A stretch of 64,000 nt of DNA, taken from positions 1-64,000 of the forward strand of contig JAJFJV010000026.1 of assembly GCA_021773635.1 (NCBI GenBank), given 5' to 3'. This DNA comes from Gammaproteobacteria bacterium (lineage in GTDB: Bacteria; Pseudomonadota; Gammaproteobacteria; HK1). Position numbers and translations under genes: made by a program. Position 1 is the first letter of the stretch. Each line of letters begins with the position of its first letter. This document shows positions 49,169-58,197 of this stretch, piece by piece. Below the pieces are notes generated by a model that was given only the letters and a program-made list of their open reading frames with translations, was not told where the DNA came from and did not search any database.

Positions 49169-50410
49169 ATGAGAAAGATACTCACGGGCGTCTTGCTGGC
49201 CGCACTCGTTGGTGCGCCGCTGATTATAGTTGGCCCGGTGCTACAACGGTCGATGGCCTCGTTGGAATGCGTTCCGGCAAGTTACCCGGAGTCACCCTTG
49301 AGTACCGATATCCAGTTCAGCGACCGTTACCCGGCCGCGCGCGCGCGGTTTCTGGATGCGGCCGCTGACAATGGCATCACGGTGGAATCACTACGTCATC
49401 AACTGACCGGGCCCCACGGTGAGAACCTGTTTACCGATATCGCGTGGATCGGCCCAGCCAATGCGCCCACGGTGTTGCTACTGATATCTGGCACGCACGG
49501 TGTCGAGGGTTTTGCCGGTTCCGCGATCCAGACCGGCCTGCTGCAGGATGGTATTGCAACCCGCCTGCCTCCGAGCTTGGCGATTCTGATGGTGCATGCA
49601 ATCAACCCATGGGGTATGGCACACCTGCGCCGTTTCAACGAGGACAATATCGACGTCAACCGTAATGGCATCGACCACCGTGCCTTACCACCCGAAAATC
49701 CCGGGTACCAGCGCATGGCCGCGTTGCTGGCCCCCGTCGACATGAACCTGGCATCGGAGTTCGTCGCTTGGTCAGGGCTACTGTGGAATAGCCTGCGGCA
49801 TGGCCGCCAGGCGGTGGTCAGCGCCATCAGCCAGGGCCAGTACTCACACCCGCGTGGCCTGTTTTACGGCGGCGATGATGCAACCTGGTCCAGCCGCATA
49901 CTGCAAGGCATTACGGTACGCCACCTCGGCACAGCGCAACACGTTATAGTCCTCGATATCCATACGGGCCTCGGCGCGTTTGGTAACGCGGCGCTGATGG
50001 TCAGCGAAACTAGAAACCCGCTGGTCCACCAGCGGGCGGCCAGGATCTGGGGTGACGACAAGGTCGATGCCCGGGTCAAGGGTACGTCGGTATCGGTATA
50101 TCTAAATACCACCCTCAAGGATATCCTCGCGCCGCTTCTGCCCGATACAACGGTAACACCCGTGACGCTTGAATTTGGGACGGTGCCACGCGACGAAGCG
50201 CTCATTGCGTTGCGCACGGAGAACTGGCTGCATCATCACGGTGGACCCGGACACCCGCGCTATGACGCCATCAAGACCTGCCTGACGTCGGCATTCAATC
50301 CAAATTCGGGCGAGTGGCAAATGCTGGTTTGGAAGCAGGGCCGCGAGGTAGTGGAATCGGTGCTAGCGTGGGCGCGCGCCCGGCCGACAGAAACCGTGGC
50401 TCCGGTGTAG
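49169..50410 (+). CDS. Membrane-anchored DUF2817 (M14-like) metallopeptidase-like protein
   Basis: 413 residues. An N-terminal hydrophobic anchor or signal (about 4-26) precedes a DUF2817 domain (about 55-395). Putative zinc ligands: His110 and Glu113 (SGTHGVEGFAGS) and His265 (DIHTGLG); NEDNIDVNRN at 157-166 and Glu335 (TLEFGT) match the carboxypeptidase-like pattern. Most family members are cytoplasmic; the anchor suggests the periplasm. It begins nine bases after the radical SAM gene with AGGGGAT upstream, so they are co-transcribed. Substrate unknown. Confidence 0.8.
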   Translation: MRKILTGVLLAALVGAPLIIVGPVLQRSMASLECVPASYPESPLSTDIQFSDRYPAARARFLDAAADNGITVESLRHQLTGPHGENLFTDIAWIGPANAPTVLLLISGTHGVEGFAGSAIQTGLLQDGIATRLPPSLAILMVHAINPWGMAHLRRFNEDNIDVNRNGIDHRALPPENPGYQRMAALLAPVDMNLASEFVAWSGLLWNSLRHGRQAVVSAISQGQYSHPRGLFYGGDDATWSSRILQGITVRHLGTAQHVIVLDIHTGLGAFGNAALMVSETRNPLVHQRAARIWGDDKVDARVKGTSVSVYLNTTLKDILAPLLPDTTVTPVTLEFGTVPRDEALIALRTENWLHHHGGPGHPRYDAIKTCLTSAFNPNSGEWQMLVWKQGREVVESVLAWARARPTETVAPV

Positions 50411-50447
50411 CTCCGGTAGAGAGAAGCGAGAAATCACGAGTCCAGAC

Positions 50448-50774
50448 ATGTATAGCATTTGGCGCGAGTTGAAGGGCTGGGGCCTTCTCTTTCTTTGGAT
50501 TGTGGGGATCATTGTCTTGGTCCTCCTCACACCGCTGTTTTCTCTAGTCGGACGATTCAAACGACGCAACCGCCGGGCATCTGAGCAGGAAGAGGACCAG
50601 CAAGTCCAGACCTCGCCATCAACCTCGGAACCAGTAGAAGAAGATGAATGTAAGCCACTTACGTTCTGGTCAATGGTTTGTCTCGAATGGCAAATTCGAT
50701 TCATCATGGCTGCGGTGGGGTTGGTTGTGGTGCTCATCGGGGTTGCCGTGGGGATGCTTTTAGCCGCGATCTGA
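50448..50774 (+). CDS. Small protein with two predicted membrane helices
   Basis: 108 residues. Helix 1 about 11-33 (WGLLFLWIVGIIVLVLLTPLF), then a basic patch (GRFKRRNRR), an acidic linker (EQEEDQQ, EPVEEDE) and helix 2 about 85-107 (FIMAAVGLVVVLIGVAVGMLL). The hydrophobic/positive-inside pattern supports a real protein, but no family was recognised. 37 bases after the DUF2817 gene; it may be the last gene of that operon or a separate one. Codon use is looser than in the two genes before it. Confidence 0.55.
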   Translation: MYSIWRELKGWGLLFLWIVGIIVLVLLTPLFSLVGRFKRRNRRASEQEEDQQVQTSPSTSEPVEEDECKPLTFWSMVCLEWQIRFIMAAVGLVVVLIGVAVGMLLAAI

Positions 50775-51122
50775 ACAAAATCTAAACCAAGAGCGCTCAC
50801 GTGGCGAAGCCAAGAGTTTTCTAGCTGAAGAACGCCGGTCCAAGGGCAGGGGCATGTGGTTGCGCTGCTTTTCGACGAATAGACCGATTCCTCTTCCTGA
50901 TATTCTTTAGACTTCTCGATGGGCTTCACGATCATCGGATGATCCAAATGTCCGGGATTTAGGGATCTAGTGTCGCCAGTATGCATTTCGCTTCGGCCTT
51001 ACGTAATTTGCCGAACCGGAGGAGATTTGAGTACGCGGATCGTTGTAGCGGCTGCCCCTTGACTGAATTTGTCAGACTCCGGATCGAGTTACCCAGCAGA
51101 CCATTTATGAGGCGAATCACTC
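50775..51122. other. 348-base stretch without a supported gene
   Basis: Open frames on both strands here (50363-50986 minus, 50981-51262 plus) have no recognisable domain or ribosome site and overlap better genes. A possible -35 (TTGACT near 51057) precedes the peptidase gene, without a clear -10. No terminator, tRNA, attC site or long repeat was seen. Confidence 0.5.
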
Positions 51123-52130
51123 ATGCGACCCTGGCAGGCGAAGACCTTCAAATGTGCGGCAACCTCCCTTGTCTTCCTGTTGGTTATCGGTGTCGGCCTG
51201 TGGATGACGGTCACGCAACCTCTGATTGGGGAAGTCTCTCCGACCGAGCCGATCACTGTTGATCCTTTTCGTCTGCGGACACATGTGACGGCTCTCGCCG
51301 AGGAATTTCGACCACGCGATTGGCTGCACCCAAAAAATCTGGATCAGGCGGCAGGCTACATTCGGAGCGAGTTTGAGAGCGCAGGATTGACGGTGGCGGA
51401 TCAAACATATGAGATGGAAGGCAGAACCTATCGAAACGTCATCGCATCAATTGGGCCGGATACCAAGGGCCGGGTCGTTGTAGGGGCCCACTACGATGCG
51501 TTTGGTGAACTTCCCGGAGCCGACGACAACGCAAGTGGAGTGGCAGGCCTGATCGAGCTTGCACATCGACTGCCTGGAATCAATTCTAGCGTTCGAATAG
51601 ATCTCGTGGCATTTACCCTGGAAGAGCCCATGACTCCTGAGGGCGACGGGCTGTTCCGCAGCGAGTTCGGAGGCAGTTCCGTCTACATCCGTTCGCTTGA
51701 GGAACAAGGACGGGGCGTTCGCGTGTTTCTCAACTTGGAAATGATCGGATATTTTAGCGATGAAAATGGGAGTCAGCAGTTCCCGTTGGGTCTCATCGGT
51801 ATGTTCTATCCGTCGATGGGTAACTTCATCACGATCGTTGGCCGCGTAGGGCAGGGAAAGATCGTTCGTCGCGTCAAGGGAGCAATGCGGTCGGCCACCG
51901 CCCTCCCGGTTCATTCCATGAGTGCACACGAGATTGTTGAAGGCGTGGATTGGTCCGACCATTCCAACTTCTGGAATGCGGGTTATGATGCCGTGATGAT
52001 CACAGATACGAGTTTCCTGCGTAACACTGCGTATCACACGGAGGGAGACACTGCGGATCGACTTGACTACGAGCGCATGGCAATGGTCGTCGAGGGCGTC
52101 TACGCTGCTGTGAGAGAGTTCGCCCGGTGA
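51123..52130 (+). CDS. M28 family metallopeptidase, membrane-anchored
   Basis: 335 residues. A hydrophobic segment at about 11-31 acts as signal or anchor. The M28 two-zinc site is complete: GAHYDAF (His123, Asp125), PGADDNASG (Asp135), the catalytic pair TLEEP (Glu167/168), SDHSNFWNAG, and NTAYHTEGDT. Predicted periplasmic aminopeptidase. Frequent GGA and TCG codons differ from the neighbouring housekeeping genes and suggest acquisition from elsewhere. No operon partner. Confidence 0.88.
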   Translation: MRPWQAKTFKCAATSLVFLLVIGVGLWMTVTQPLIGEVSPTEPITVDPFRLRTHVTALAEEFRPRDWLHPKNLDQAAGYIRSEFESAGLTVADQTYEMEGRTYRNVIASIGPDTKGRVVVGAHYDAFGELPGADDNASGVAGLIELAHRLPGINSSVRIDLVAFTLEEPMTPEGDGLFRSEFGGSSVYIRSLEEQGRGVRVFLNLEMIGYFSDENGSQQFPLGLIGMFYPSMGNFITIVGRVGQGKIVRRVKGAMRSATALPVHSMSAHEIVEGVDWSDHSNFWNAGYDAVMITDTSFLRNTAYHTEGDTADRLDYERMAMVVEGVYAAVREFAR

Positions 52131-52204
52131 TGTCGGTGTCACCAATGCGCGGTGTTTGCTATTGGGTGCGATCAGCGTCTAAATCTGATAGACCCCCAGA
52201 ATTC

Positions 52205-53038
52205 CTAATCCTCTGGCCCGGAGGTTTTCCCCTCAATCAACGCATAGGCAGAATGATTGTGGATGGATTCAAAGTTTTCTGACTCCACCACGTAGTGACC
52301 AATCCGGTCGTCGTTGTTTAATCTGATAGCCACATCCCGGACCATGTCCTCGACAAACTTGGGATTGTCATAGGCCTGCTCGGTCACAAACTTCTCATCC
52401 GGTCGCTTTAGCAGGCCATAGAGCTGACAGGACGCTTCGCCTTCAACAATATCTATAAGCTCCTCGATCCACACGAAATCAAGGGTCTCGGCGCGCACGG
52501 TCACGCAGGAGCGCTGGTTATGCGCGCCGTAGTCGGAAATCTGTTTTGAACAGGGGCACAGGCTCGTTACCGGGACCTCCACCTTGATGTCCATGTGCGC
52601 CTGACCATCGGTAATCCGGCCGATCAGGCTGATTTGGTAATCGATCAGGCTCCTTACCCCGGTGACGGGAGCGGCCTTGTCGACAAAGTACGGGAAGCTC
52701 ATTTCAATATCCCCGGATTCTGCCTCCAGTCGTTCAGTCATTTCCGACAGCATGTGCCGGAAGGATTTGGTCGTGATTTCGTATTCGTGCTGATTCAGGA
52801 TCTCCACGAAACGGGACATATGGGTGCCCTTGAAATCGTGGGGCAGGTTTACGTACATATTGAAGTTGGCGATGGTGTGTTGCTCGCCTCCGGAGCGGTC
52901 TCGCACCCGTACCGGATGGCGGATGCCCTTGATGCCCACCTTGTCGATGGCAATACGGCGGGAATCCCGGCTACCCTGTACGTCGGCCATCTGCTCCCCG
53001 GCCGGAATTTCAATCACGCTGTCTAGCTTTGCTTTCAT
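52205..53038 (-). CDS. folE2: GTP cyclohydrolase IB (FolE2)
   Basis: 277 residues, the metal-promiscuous alternative to FolE. The key cysteine is Cys161 in TSLCPCSKQ, with GAHNQRS shortly after and the Glu-rich [14 protein letters not shown]. It makes 7,8-dihydroneopterin triphosphate, the entry to folate and queuosine. Its ATG overlaps the queD stop (ATGA), so it is in one operon with QueD, the next enzyme of the queuosine route. Confidence 0.95.
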   Translation of the reverse strand: MKAKLDSVIEIPAGEQMADVQGSRDSRRIAIDKVGIKGIRHPVRVRDRSGGEQHTIANFNMYVNLPHDFKGTHMSRFVEILNQHEYEITTKSFRHMLSEMTERLEAESGDIEMSFPYFVDKAAPVTGVRSLIDYQISLIGRITDGQAHMDIKVEVPVTSLCPCSKQISDYGAHNQRSCVTVRAETLDFVWIEELIDIVEGEASCQLYGLLKRPDEKFVTEQAYDNPKFVEDMVRDVAIRLNNDDRIGHYVVESENFESIHNHSAYALIEGKTSGPED

Positions 53039-53421
53039 GGTTGCCTATCACTGTATTTCACGCAGGCATGGTCGGTCTCCCAAAGGGTGATCGCACACAC
53101 GCGGACGCGCTCATCGTCGAGGGTTTTGGCTATCTCCCGATAAAGATACCGGGCCAGGTTTTCCGCCGTCGGGTTAATTTCGTCAAAGGGTGAAATGTCG
53201 TTTAGATAACGGTGGTCAAGTTTGTCGGTGGCATCGCGGGTGAGCTGGCGTATGCGTTTGAAATCTATCGCCATCCCGAGTTCATCCAGAGCAATGGCCT
53301 CTGCTTCCACTTCGACCTTCCAGTTATGACCATGCATACGGCTACAGGCCCCTGGATAGTCGCGCAGGGTGTGGGCCGAGGAAAAGTCGGTAGTGACCTT
53401 GAGGGTGTAGTTATCAGACAT
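53035..53421 (-). CDS. queD: 6-carboxytetrahydropterin synthase QueD
   Basis: 128 residues. Zinc ligands His17 (FSSAH), His30 and His32 (CSRMHGH) and the catalytic Cys26, spaced CxxxHGH as in QueD rather than in eukaryotic PTPS. Converts dihydroneopterin triphosphate to 6-carboxytetrahydropterin for the tRNA base queuosine. First gene of queD-folE2. Confidence 0.95.
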   Translation of the reverse strand: MSDNYTLKVTTDFSSAHTLRDYPGACSRMHGHNWKVEVEAEAIALDELGMAIDFKRIRQLTRDATDKLDHRYLNDISPFDEINPTAENLARYLYREIAKTLDDERVRVCAITLWETDHACVKYSDRQP

Positions 53422-53494
53422 AATATCCGAGTATTTTACTCAGGTTATGGCTCGCTGCCAAACCGTGGACGATGTGCGCTATCTATCGGAGCTT

Positions 53495-54397
53495 TCAGTG
53501 CTGGCGGCACACGATAAATTCAGAAATTTCTCGTAGCGACCCGGCGGCCGTTCCCAGTGAGGAGAGACTGGACAGAGCCTCTTCATGCAACTCCCGGGCC
53601 CGATGTTTGGCCGGTGCCAGCCCCATCAGGGAGGTGTAGGTGGGTTTGTCTCGCGCCAGATCCGCGCCTCTTTGTTTTCCCAGGGTATGCGTATCACCCT
53701 CTACGTCGAGAATATCGTCCTGAATCTGAAAGGCGAGTCCGATACAGCTGGCGTAGTGGTCGAGTTTCTTCAGCACGCTACGGTCGACCACGGGAGCTGC
53801 AAGGGCGCCGAGTTTAACACTGGCGCGAATAAGGGCACCGGTTTTGTGGATATGCATATTCTCCAGCTCGGTCAGGTTGAGGCGGTTGCCCACCGCGGCC
53901 AGATCCATAGCCTGACCACCCGCCATCCCGCGCGAACCAGAGGCCTGACTCAGGGTTTCTATCATCTCCAGGGAGCGGCGAGCATTGATACCTTCGGAGG
54001 TCTCATGGGCCAGCATATTAAAAGCCTGGGTTTGCAGCGCATCACCAACAAGAATTGCTGTGGCTTCATCAAAGGCCTTGTGGCAAGTGGGCTGACCCCG
54101 CCTCAGATCATCATCATCCATGGCTGGCAGATCATCGTGTACCAGGGAATAGGCGTGGATAAGCTCCATTGCGCAGGCCGGGGCATCAAGCTGTTGCAGA
54201 TCGGCGTCAAGAGCGGTGCCAGTGGCGTAGACCAGTACGGCACGAATTCGCTTGCCCCCGTTCAGTACCGCGTAGCGCATGGCCTCGTGCAGGCGTGAGG
54301 GTTCAATATCGGCAGCGGGCAGACGCGTTTGCAGGGCCTGTTCAACCCGTCGCCGATAATCATCCAGCATTTGCCTGAATTGATGGTCAGTTTGCAT
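53495..54397 (-). CDS. ispA: Farnesyl diphosphate synthase
   Basis: 300 residues from ATG (MQTDHQFRQM), which overlaps the xseB 3' end by 11 bases; the frame runs 39 codons further into xseB. Aspartate-rich motifs are DDLPAMDDDDLRRG and FQIQDDILD. Makes farnesyl-PP for undecaprenyl-PP, quinones and haem O. dxs, the usual third gene of xseB-ispA-dxs, is absent here. Confidence 0.95.
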   Translation of the reverse strand: MQTDHQFRQMLDDYRRRVEQALQTRLPAADIEPSRLHEAMRYAVLNGGKRIRAVLVYATGTALDADLQQLDAPACAMELIHAYSLVHDDLPAMDDDDLRRGQPTCHKAFDEATAILVGDALQTQAFNMLAHETSEGINARRSLEMIETLSQASGSRGMAGGQAMDLAAVGNRLNLTELENMHIHKTGALIRASVKLGALAAPVVDRSVLKKLDHYASCIGLAFQIQDDILDVEGDTHTLGKQRGADLARDKPTYTSLMGLAPAKHRARELHEEALSSLSSLGTAAGSLREISEFIVCRQH

Positions 54398-54626
54398 CCG
54401 CGTCAAAGGCTTCCGTCGCGGCGCCACCCTCTTTCTCAGTGAGAATACGGATTCGCTGCTCGGCGGCATCCAGCGCCTGCTGACACTGCTGGCTAAGTGC
54501 TGTTCCACGTTCAAAGGTCTGCATGGATTCTTCCAGGCTTAATTGCCCAGATTCCATTCGGGCAACCAGTTGTTCCAGTTCTTTTATGGCGGCCTCGAAA
54601 TCCGGGGCTTTTTTCTTGCGTGGCAC
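54387..54626 (-). CDS. xseB: Exodeoxyribonuclease VII small subunit
   Basis: 79 residues from GTG (VPRKKKAPDF), the usual length, with GGGAG upstream; the open frame starts 37 codons earlier but that part is not XseB. Core DFEAAIKELEQLVARMESGQLSLEESMQTFERG is family-typical. Forms the single-strand nuclease with XseA. First gene of xseB-ispA. Confidence 0.94.
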   Translation of the reverse strand: MPRKKKAPDFEAAIKELEQLVARMESGQLSLEESMQTFERGTALSQQCQQALDAAEQRIRILTEKEGGAATEAFDADAN

Positions 54627-54827
54627 GCGGTGATGCTCCCAATCAGATGAGGAGCGAATTGTAATCGATCTTGGCCGTGGTGGAGGAGGGCAAATAGCGT
54701 CGCACGATGGTCTGGTGTGTAAATGGCCACTGCCCACATGAGAGTACCGGTGTCCAGGAGCAACTTTGGACTGAATCCGGGCATAATGCGCGCTGTGGGT
54801 ATATACGCGTTCTATTGAGTATTCAGT

Positions 54828-55418
54828 ATGAAGAGAAATTATTCTTTGCTTCGGGCGATGTGCTGTCTCAGCCTGGCTCTTTTTGTGTGTTCAGCCTGGG
54901 CCCAGATTGATGAAGAAGAACCCAAGCCCTGGCTGGAAGAAAAGGCCGAGCCCTGGAAGGAGCAGGGATACAAACTTCCCCCTTATCCTCGCGAGCAGGA
55001 CCTGGCCCCCCTTATTGCCTCCGGACTGAGCCTGCAACATGAGTATTTCATCGATTTGAATTCGCTTTCCCGCGGGGACGATAACGTGTTTCGCTATACC
55101 ATCGTCGTGAGCTCTGCCAGCGGTGCGCGCAACATTTTTCATGAGGGAATTCGCTGTTTGGGCGGGGTTGCTATCCAGGCCCCCGCACTGGTGAAAATAT
55201 ACGCCTACGGCAGTTCTTCCGGCGAGTTTCGACCCGCGCGTACCAGTGAATGGCGTCGGCTTAGAGGGAACGGCGTATATTCGTATCGACGCGCCCTGGC
55301 CGATGATTTTTTTTGCGATGCCCCTATGGCCTACCTTGATACACGTCGTATGAAGCTGCGCTTTGCCGGGAAAGACTGGAGTGATGGAAGTGGTAGTACT
55401 GAGGAAATAGAGCGATAA
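54828..55418 (+). CDS. CNP1-like secreted protein
   Basis: 196 residues with a Sec signal peptide (CLSLALFVCSAWAQ, about 12-26). The mature part has PWLEEKAEPWKEQGYKLPPYP and RYTIVVSSASGARNIFHEGIRC, typical of the CNP1-like family (named after a Neisseria protein), function unknown. Two cysteines, GIRCLGG and DFFCDAP, may form a disulfide. 24 bases upstream of parE. Confidence 0.85.
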   Translation: MKRNYSLLRAMCCLSLALFVCSAWAQIDEEEPKPWLEEKAEPWKEQGYKLPPYPREQDLAPLIASGLSLQHEYFIDLNSLSRGDDNVFRYTIVVSSASGARNIFHEGIRCLGGVAIQAPALVKIYAYGSSSGEFRPARTSEWRRLRGNGVYSYRRALADDFFCDAPMAYLDTRRMKLRFAGKDWSDGSGSTEEIER

Positions 55419-55442
55419 ACGCATGCCAGGTAGCCACAAGAA

Positions 55443-57326
55443 ATGACTGAAAATTATGACGCCTCTGCTATTGAGGTGCTTAGCGGGCTCGACCCGGTAC
55501 GTCGCCGGCCGGGGATGTATACCGATACCACCCGCCCCAACCACCTTGCCCAGGAAGTCATCGACAACAGCGTTGATGAAGCCATTGCCGGCCACGCGAC
55601 CCGCATCAGCGTCAGCCTGAAGAAAGATGGTTCCCTGCTGGTCAGCGACGATGGACGCGGGATGCCTGTAGACATCCATCCCGAGGAAGGGATGCCTGCA
55701 GTCGAGCTGATCATGACCCGACTGCACGCCGGCGGTAAGTTCTCCTCCGATAACTATCGTTTTTCCGGTGGTCTTCACGGGGTGGGCATCTCGGTGGTCA
55801 ATGCCTTGTCCCGGCACCTGGAAGTCTGGGTTCGGCGCGATGGCAAGGAATTCAATATGGCCTTCGCCAACGGCGAAAAGGTTTCCGATCTGGAGGTCGT
55901 GGGCAGCGTCGGCCAGCGCAATACCGGTACCACCGTCCACTTCTGGCCCGATCCCGGATTCTTTGATTCTCCCCGTTTTTCCCTGGCCAGCCTGCGTCAC
56001 GTCATGCGTGCCAAGGCGGTATTGTGCCCGGGCCTCGTCATGGAGCTTCTTGATGAGGAAAGTGGTGAAGATGCCCTGTGGTGCTTCGAGGACGGGCCTG
56101 GGGGCTATCTGGCCGAGGCCACCGCAGGGGTCGAGCTGTTGCCGCCCACCCCCTTCACTGGCAGCCTGGAGGGCAATACCGAGGCCGTGGACTGGGCGGT
56201 TCTGTGGCTGCCGGACGAAGGGGAGTGCCTGACCGAGAGCTACGTTAATCTGGTGCCTACGGCCCAGGGTGGAACCCACGTCAATGGCCTGCGGGCCGGA
56301 TTGCTGGAGGCCGTGAGGGAATATTGCGAGTTCCGCAAGCTGTTGCCGCGAGGGCTAAAGATTGCCCCGGATGATGTATGGGAGCGCTGTGCCTACGTGC
56401 TCTCCGTGAAGATGCTGGAGCCCCAGTTTACCGGCCAAACCAAGGAGAGATTATCCTCGCGGGAATGTGCGGCCTTTGTTTCCGGGGTAGTGCGGGACGC
56501 CTTCAGCCTGTGGCTCAACCAGCATCCGGAAACCGGCGATCGCATCGCCAATCTGGCTATCGAAAACGCCCAACGCCGTAGCCGCAAGGGTCGCAAGATA
56601 ATCCGTCGGAAGTATGTCTCCGGCCCCCCCTTGCCGGGCAAGCTGTCGGACTGCAGTTCGCAGGATTTGAGCGAGACCGAGTTGTTTGTGGTGGAGGGGG
56701 ATTCGGCGGGTGGTTCGGCCAAACAGGCGCGAGACCGTGAGTTTCAGGCGGTCATGCCCTTGCGCGGAAAGATCCTCAATACCTGGGAACTGCCATCAAC
56801 CGAAGTCCTGGCTTCCCAGGAGATCCACAATATTTCTGTTGCCCTCGGGGTGGAGCCTGGCGGGGATCTGACAGGATTGCGTTATGGCAAGCTCTGCATA
56901 CTCGCCGATGCCGACTCGGACGGGGCCCACATCGCCACCCTGATCTGCGCTCTTATGCTGCGGCATTTCCGGCCTCTGGTGGACGCCGGACATGTTTATG
57001 TCGCCATGCCCCCGCTTTATCGCATTGATGTGGGCAAGGACGTCTTCTATGCCCTTGATGATGCGGAGAAGAAGGGCGTGCTGGAGCGTATCGCGGCCGA
57101 AAAGCGGCGTGGCAAGGTCAATGTTCAGCGCTTCAAGGGTCTGGGAGAAATGAACCCGGTGCAGCTGCGAGAGACGACCATGGCACCCGAAACCCGCCGC
57201 CTGGTGCAATTAACCGCTGCGGCCGAAGATGAAACGGAAGCCATGCTGGACATGCTGCTGGCCAAAGCACGCTCTCCGGACCGGCGGGCCTGGCTGGAGG
57301 ACAGCGGCAATCTGGCAACGGTGTAG
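55443..57326 (+). CDS. parE: DNA topoisomerase IV subunit B
   Basis: 627 residues. GHKL ATPase domain (DNSVDEAIAGH, DDGRGMPVD, GGLHGVGISVVNALS), transducer domain and Toprim region with EGDSAGGSA and DADSDGAHI. It decatenates sister chromosomes with ParC. Length (about 630) and the neighbouring parC distinguish it from GyrB. ParC is encoded 2.4 kb away on the same strand, past a minus-strand transporter operon. Confidence 0.95.
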   Translation: MTENYDASAIEVLSGLDPVRRRPGMYTDTTRPNHLAQEVIDNSVDEAIAGHATRISVSLKKDGSLLVSDDGRGMPVDIHPEEGMPAVELIMTRLHAGGKFSSDNYRFSGGLHGVGISVVNALSRHLEVWVRRDGKEFNMAFANGEKVSDLEVVGSVGQRNTGTTVHFWPDPGFFDSPRFSLASLRHVMRAKAVLCPGLVMELLDEESGEDALWCFEDGPGGYLAEATAGVELLPPTPFTGSLEGNTEAVDWAVLWLPDEGECLTESYVNLVPTAQGGTHVNGLRAGLLEAVREYCEFRKLLPRGLKIAPDDVWERCAYVLSVKMLEPQFTGQTKERLSSRECAAFVSGVVRDAFSLWLNQHPETGDRIANLAIENAQRRSRKGRKIIRRKYVSGPPLPGKLSDCSSQDLSETELFVVEGDSAGGSAKQARDREFQAVMPLRGKILNTWELPSTEVLASQEIHNISVALGVEPGGDLTGLRYGKLCILADADSDGAHIATLICALMLRHFRPLVDAGHVYVAMPPLYRIDVGKDVFYALDDAEKKGVLERIAAEKRRGKVNVQRFKGLGEMNPVQLRETTMAPETRRLVQLTAAAEDETEAMLDMLLAKARSPDRRAWLEDSGNLATV

Positions 57327-57372
57327 GGCCTGCTTCCCCCGACTCCGAGTCGAATGGCCCGTGCTTTAGCCG

Positions 57373-58197
57373 TTACTCCGCCGGCAGCAGAGAAAAGGCT
57401 TGCTCCCCCCGCGGACGAAAATTCCTGACGAGTTGTTGCCCCGCATCCCCGCTTAGCCAGTCTATAAAGCGCATCACGTACTTGTATTTTACATGCGGAT
57501 GGCGCCCCGGATTTACTGGCAAAATGCTGTATACGTTGCGCATTCCGGCCTTTCTGCCGAGCAGGATTTCCAATTCTCCTGGCCTTTTGAAAGCAAGCCA
57601 GGTAGCGGGATCGCTCAGGGTGTAAGCGGACTGGGCGACGGCCATTTGCAGGGTGGCGCCCATGCCACTGCCGACCTCGCGATACCATCCTCCACGGGGT
57701 TGGTGGCCGGCGGATTTCCACAGCGCGCGTTCGGCCATATGGGTGCCGCTTTGGTCGCCCCGGGAAATGAAGGGTGACCGCTGGCGGGCAATGGCTAAAA
57801 ATGCCGCCTCTACACTCGGAGCATCCCGGATTCCTGCTGGATCAGTGTCCGGTCCGAGCAACACGAAGTGGTTGTACATAACGGGATAACGTTGGGTACC
57901 AAATCCCCCTGCAAGGAAGTTGTGTTCGGCCTCGGGATGATGGACAAATATCAGGTCTGCATCTCCCCGTTCTGCGATACGGATGGCCTGACCGGAGCCC
58001 ACTGCCAACACCCGCACGGCTATTCCGCTCTCTTGCTGAAAACGGGGAAGCAGGACATCAAGCAGGCCGGAGTTATCCAGTGAGGTGGTTGAGGCCATGC
58101 GTATAACGGGCGGATTCTCTTCATCGCAGGCGGTGATGAGCCCGGTTAACAGAAGCACCCACAGGGCGCCCACGACCCTTTGCTTTGCAGTCCTCAC
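57373..58197 (-). CDS. tupA: Tungstate-type ABC transporter substrate-binding lipoprotein
   Basis: 274 residues from GTG overlapping the tupC stop (GTGA). Lipoprotein signal VVGALWVLLLTGLITAC with the lipobox cysteine at about 24. Oxyanion-binding pattern ASTTSLDNSGLLDVLLP and SRGDQSGTHMAE is that of TupA rather than ModA. It should bind tungstate (or molybdate) in the periplasm. The frame extends 15 codons upstream, without a better start. Confidence 0.88.
   Translation of the reverse strand: MRTAKQRVVGALWVLLLTGLITACDEENPPVIRMASTTSLDNSGLLDVLLPRFQQESGIAVRVLAVGSGQAIRIAERGDADLIFVHHPEAEHNFLAGGFGTQRYPVMYNHFVLLGPDTDPAGIRDAPSVEAAFLAIARQRSPFISRGDQSGTHMAERALWKSAGHQPRGGWYREVGSGMGATLQMAVAQSAYTLSDPATWLAFKRPGELEILLGRKAGMRNVYSILPVNPGRHPHVKYKYVMRFIDWLSGDAGQQLVRNFRPRGEQAFSLLPAE

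Noticed and set aside
50363-50986. 207-codon minus frame over the two-helix protein and the gap
   Set aside because: Ser/Thr/Arg-rich translation with no domain; the plus-strand frame has a clear membrane-protein pattern.
50775-51122. Possible integron attC or insertion-sequence end near the M28 gene
   Set aside because: No GTTRRRY/RYYYAAC core pair, no terminal inverted repeats and no recombinase in the window.
50981-51262. 93-codon plus frame before the M28 peptidase
   Set aside because: Overlaps the M28 gene in another frame, no ribosome site, Arg/Cys-rich shadow-like translation.
54891-56279. 462-codon minus frame opposite the CNP1-like gene and parE
   Set aside because: Antisense of two well-supported genes, with no domain of its own.
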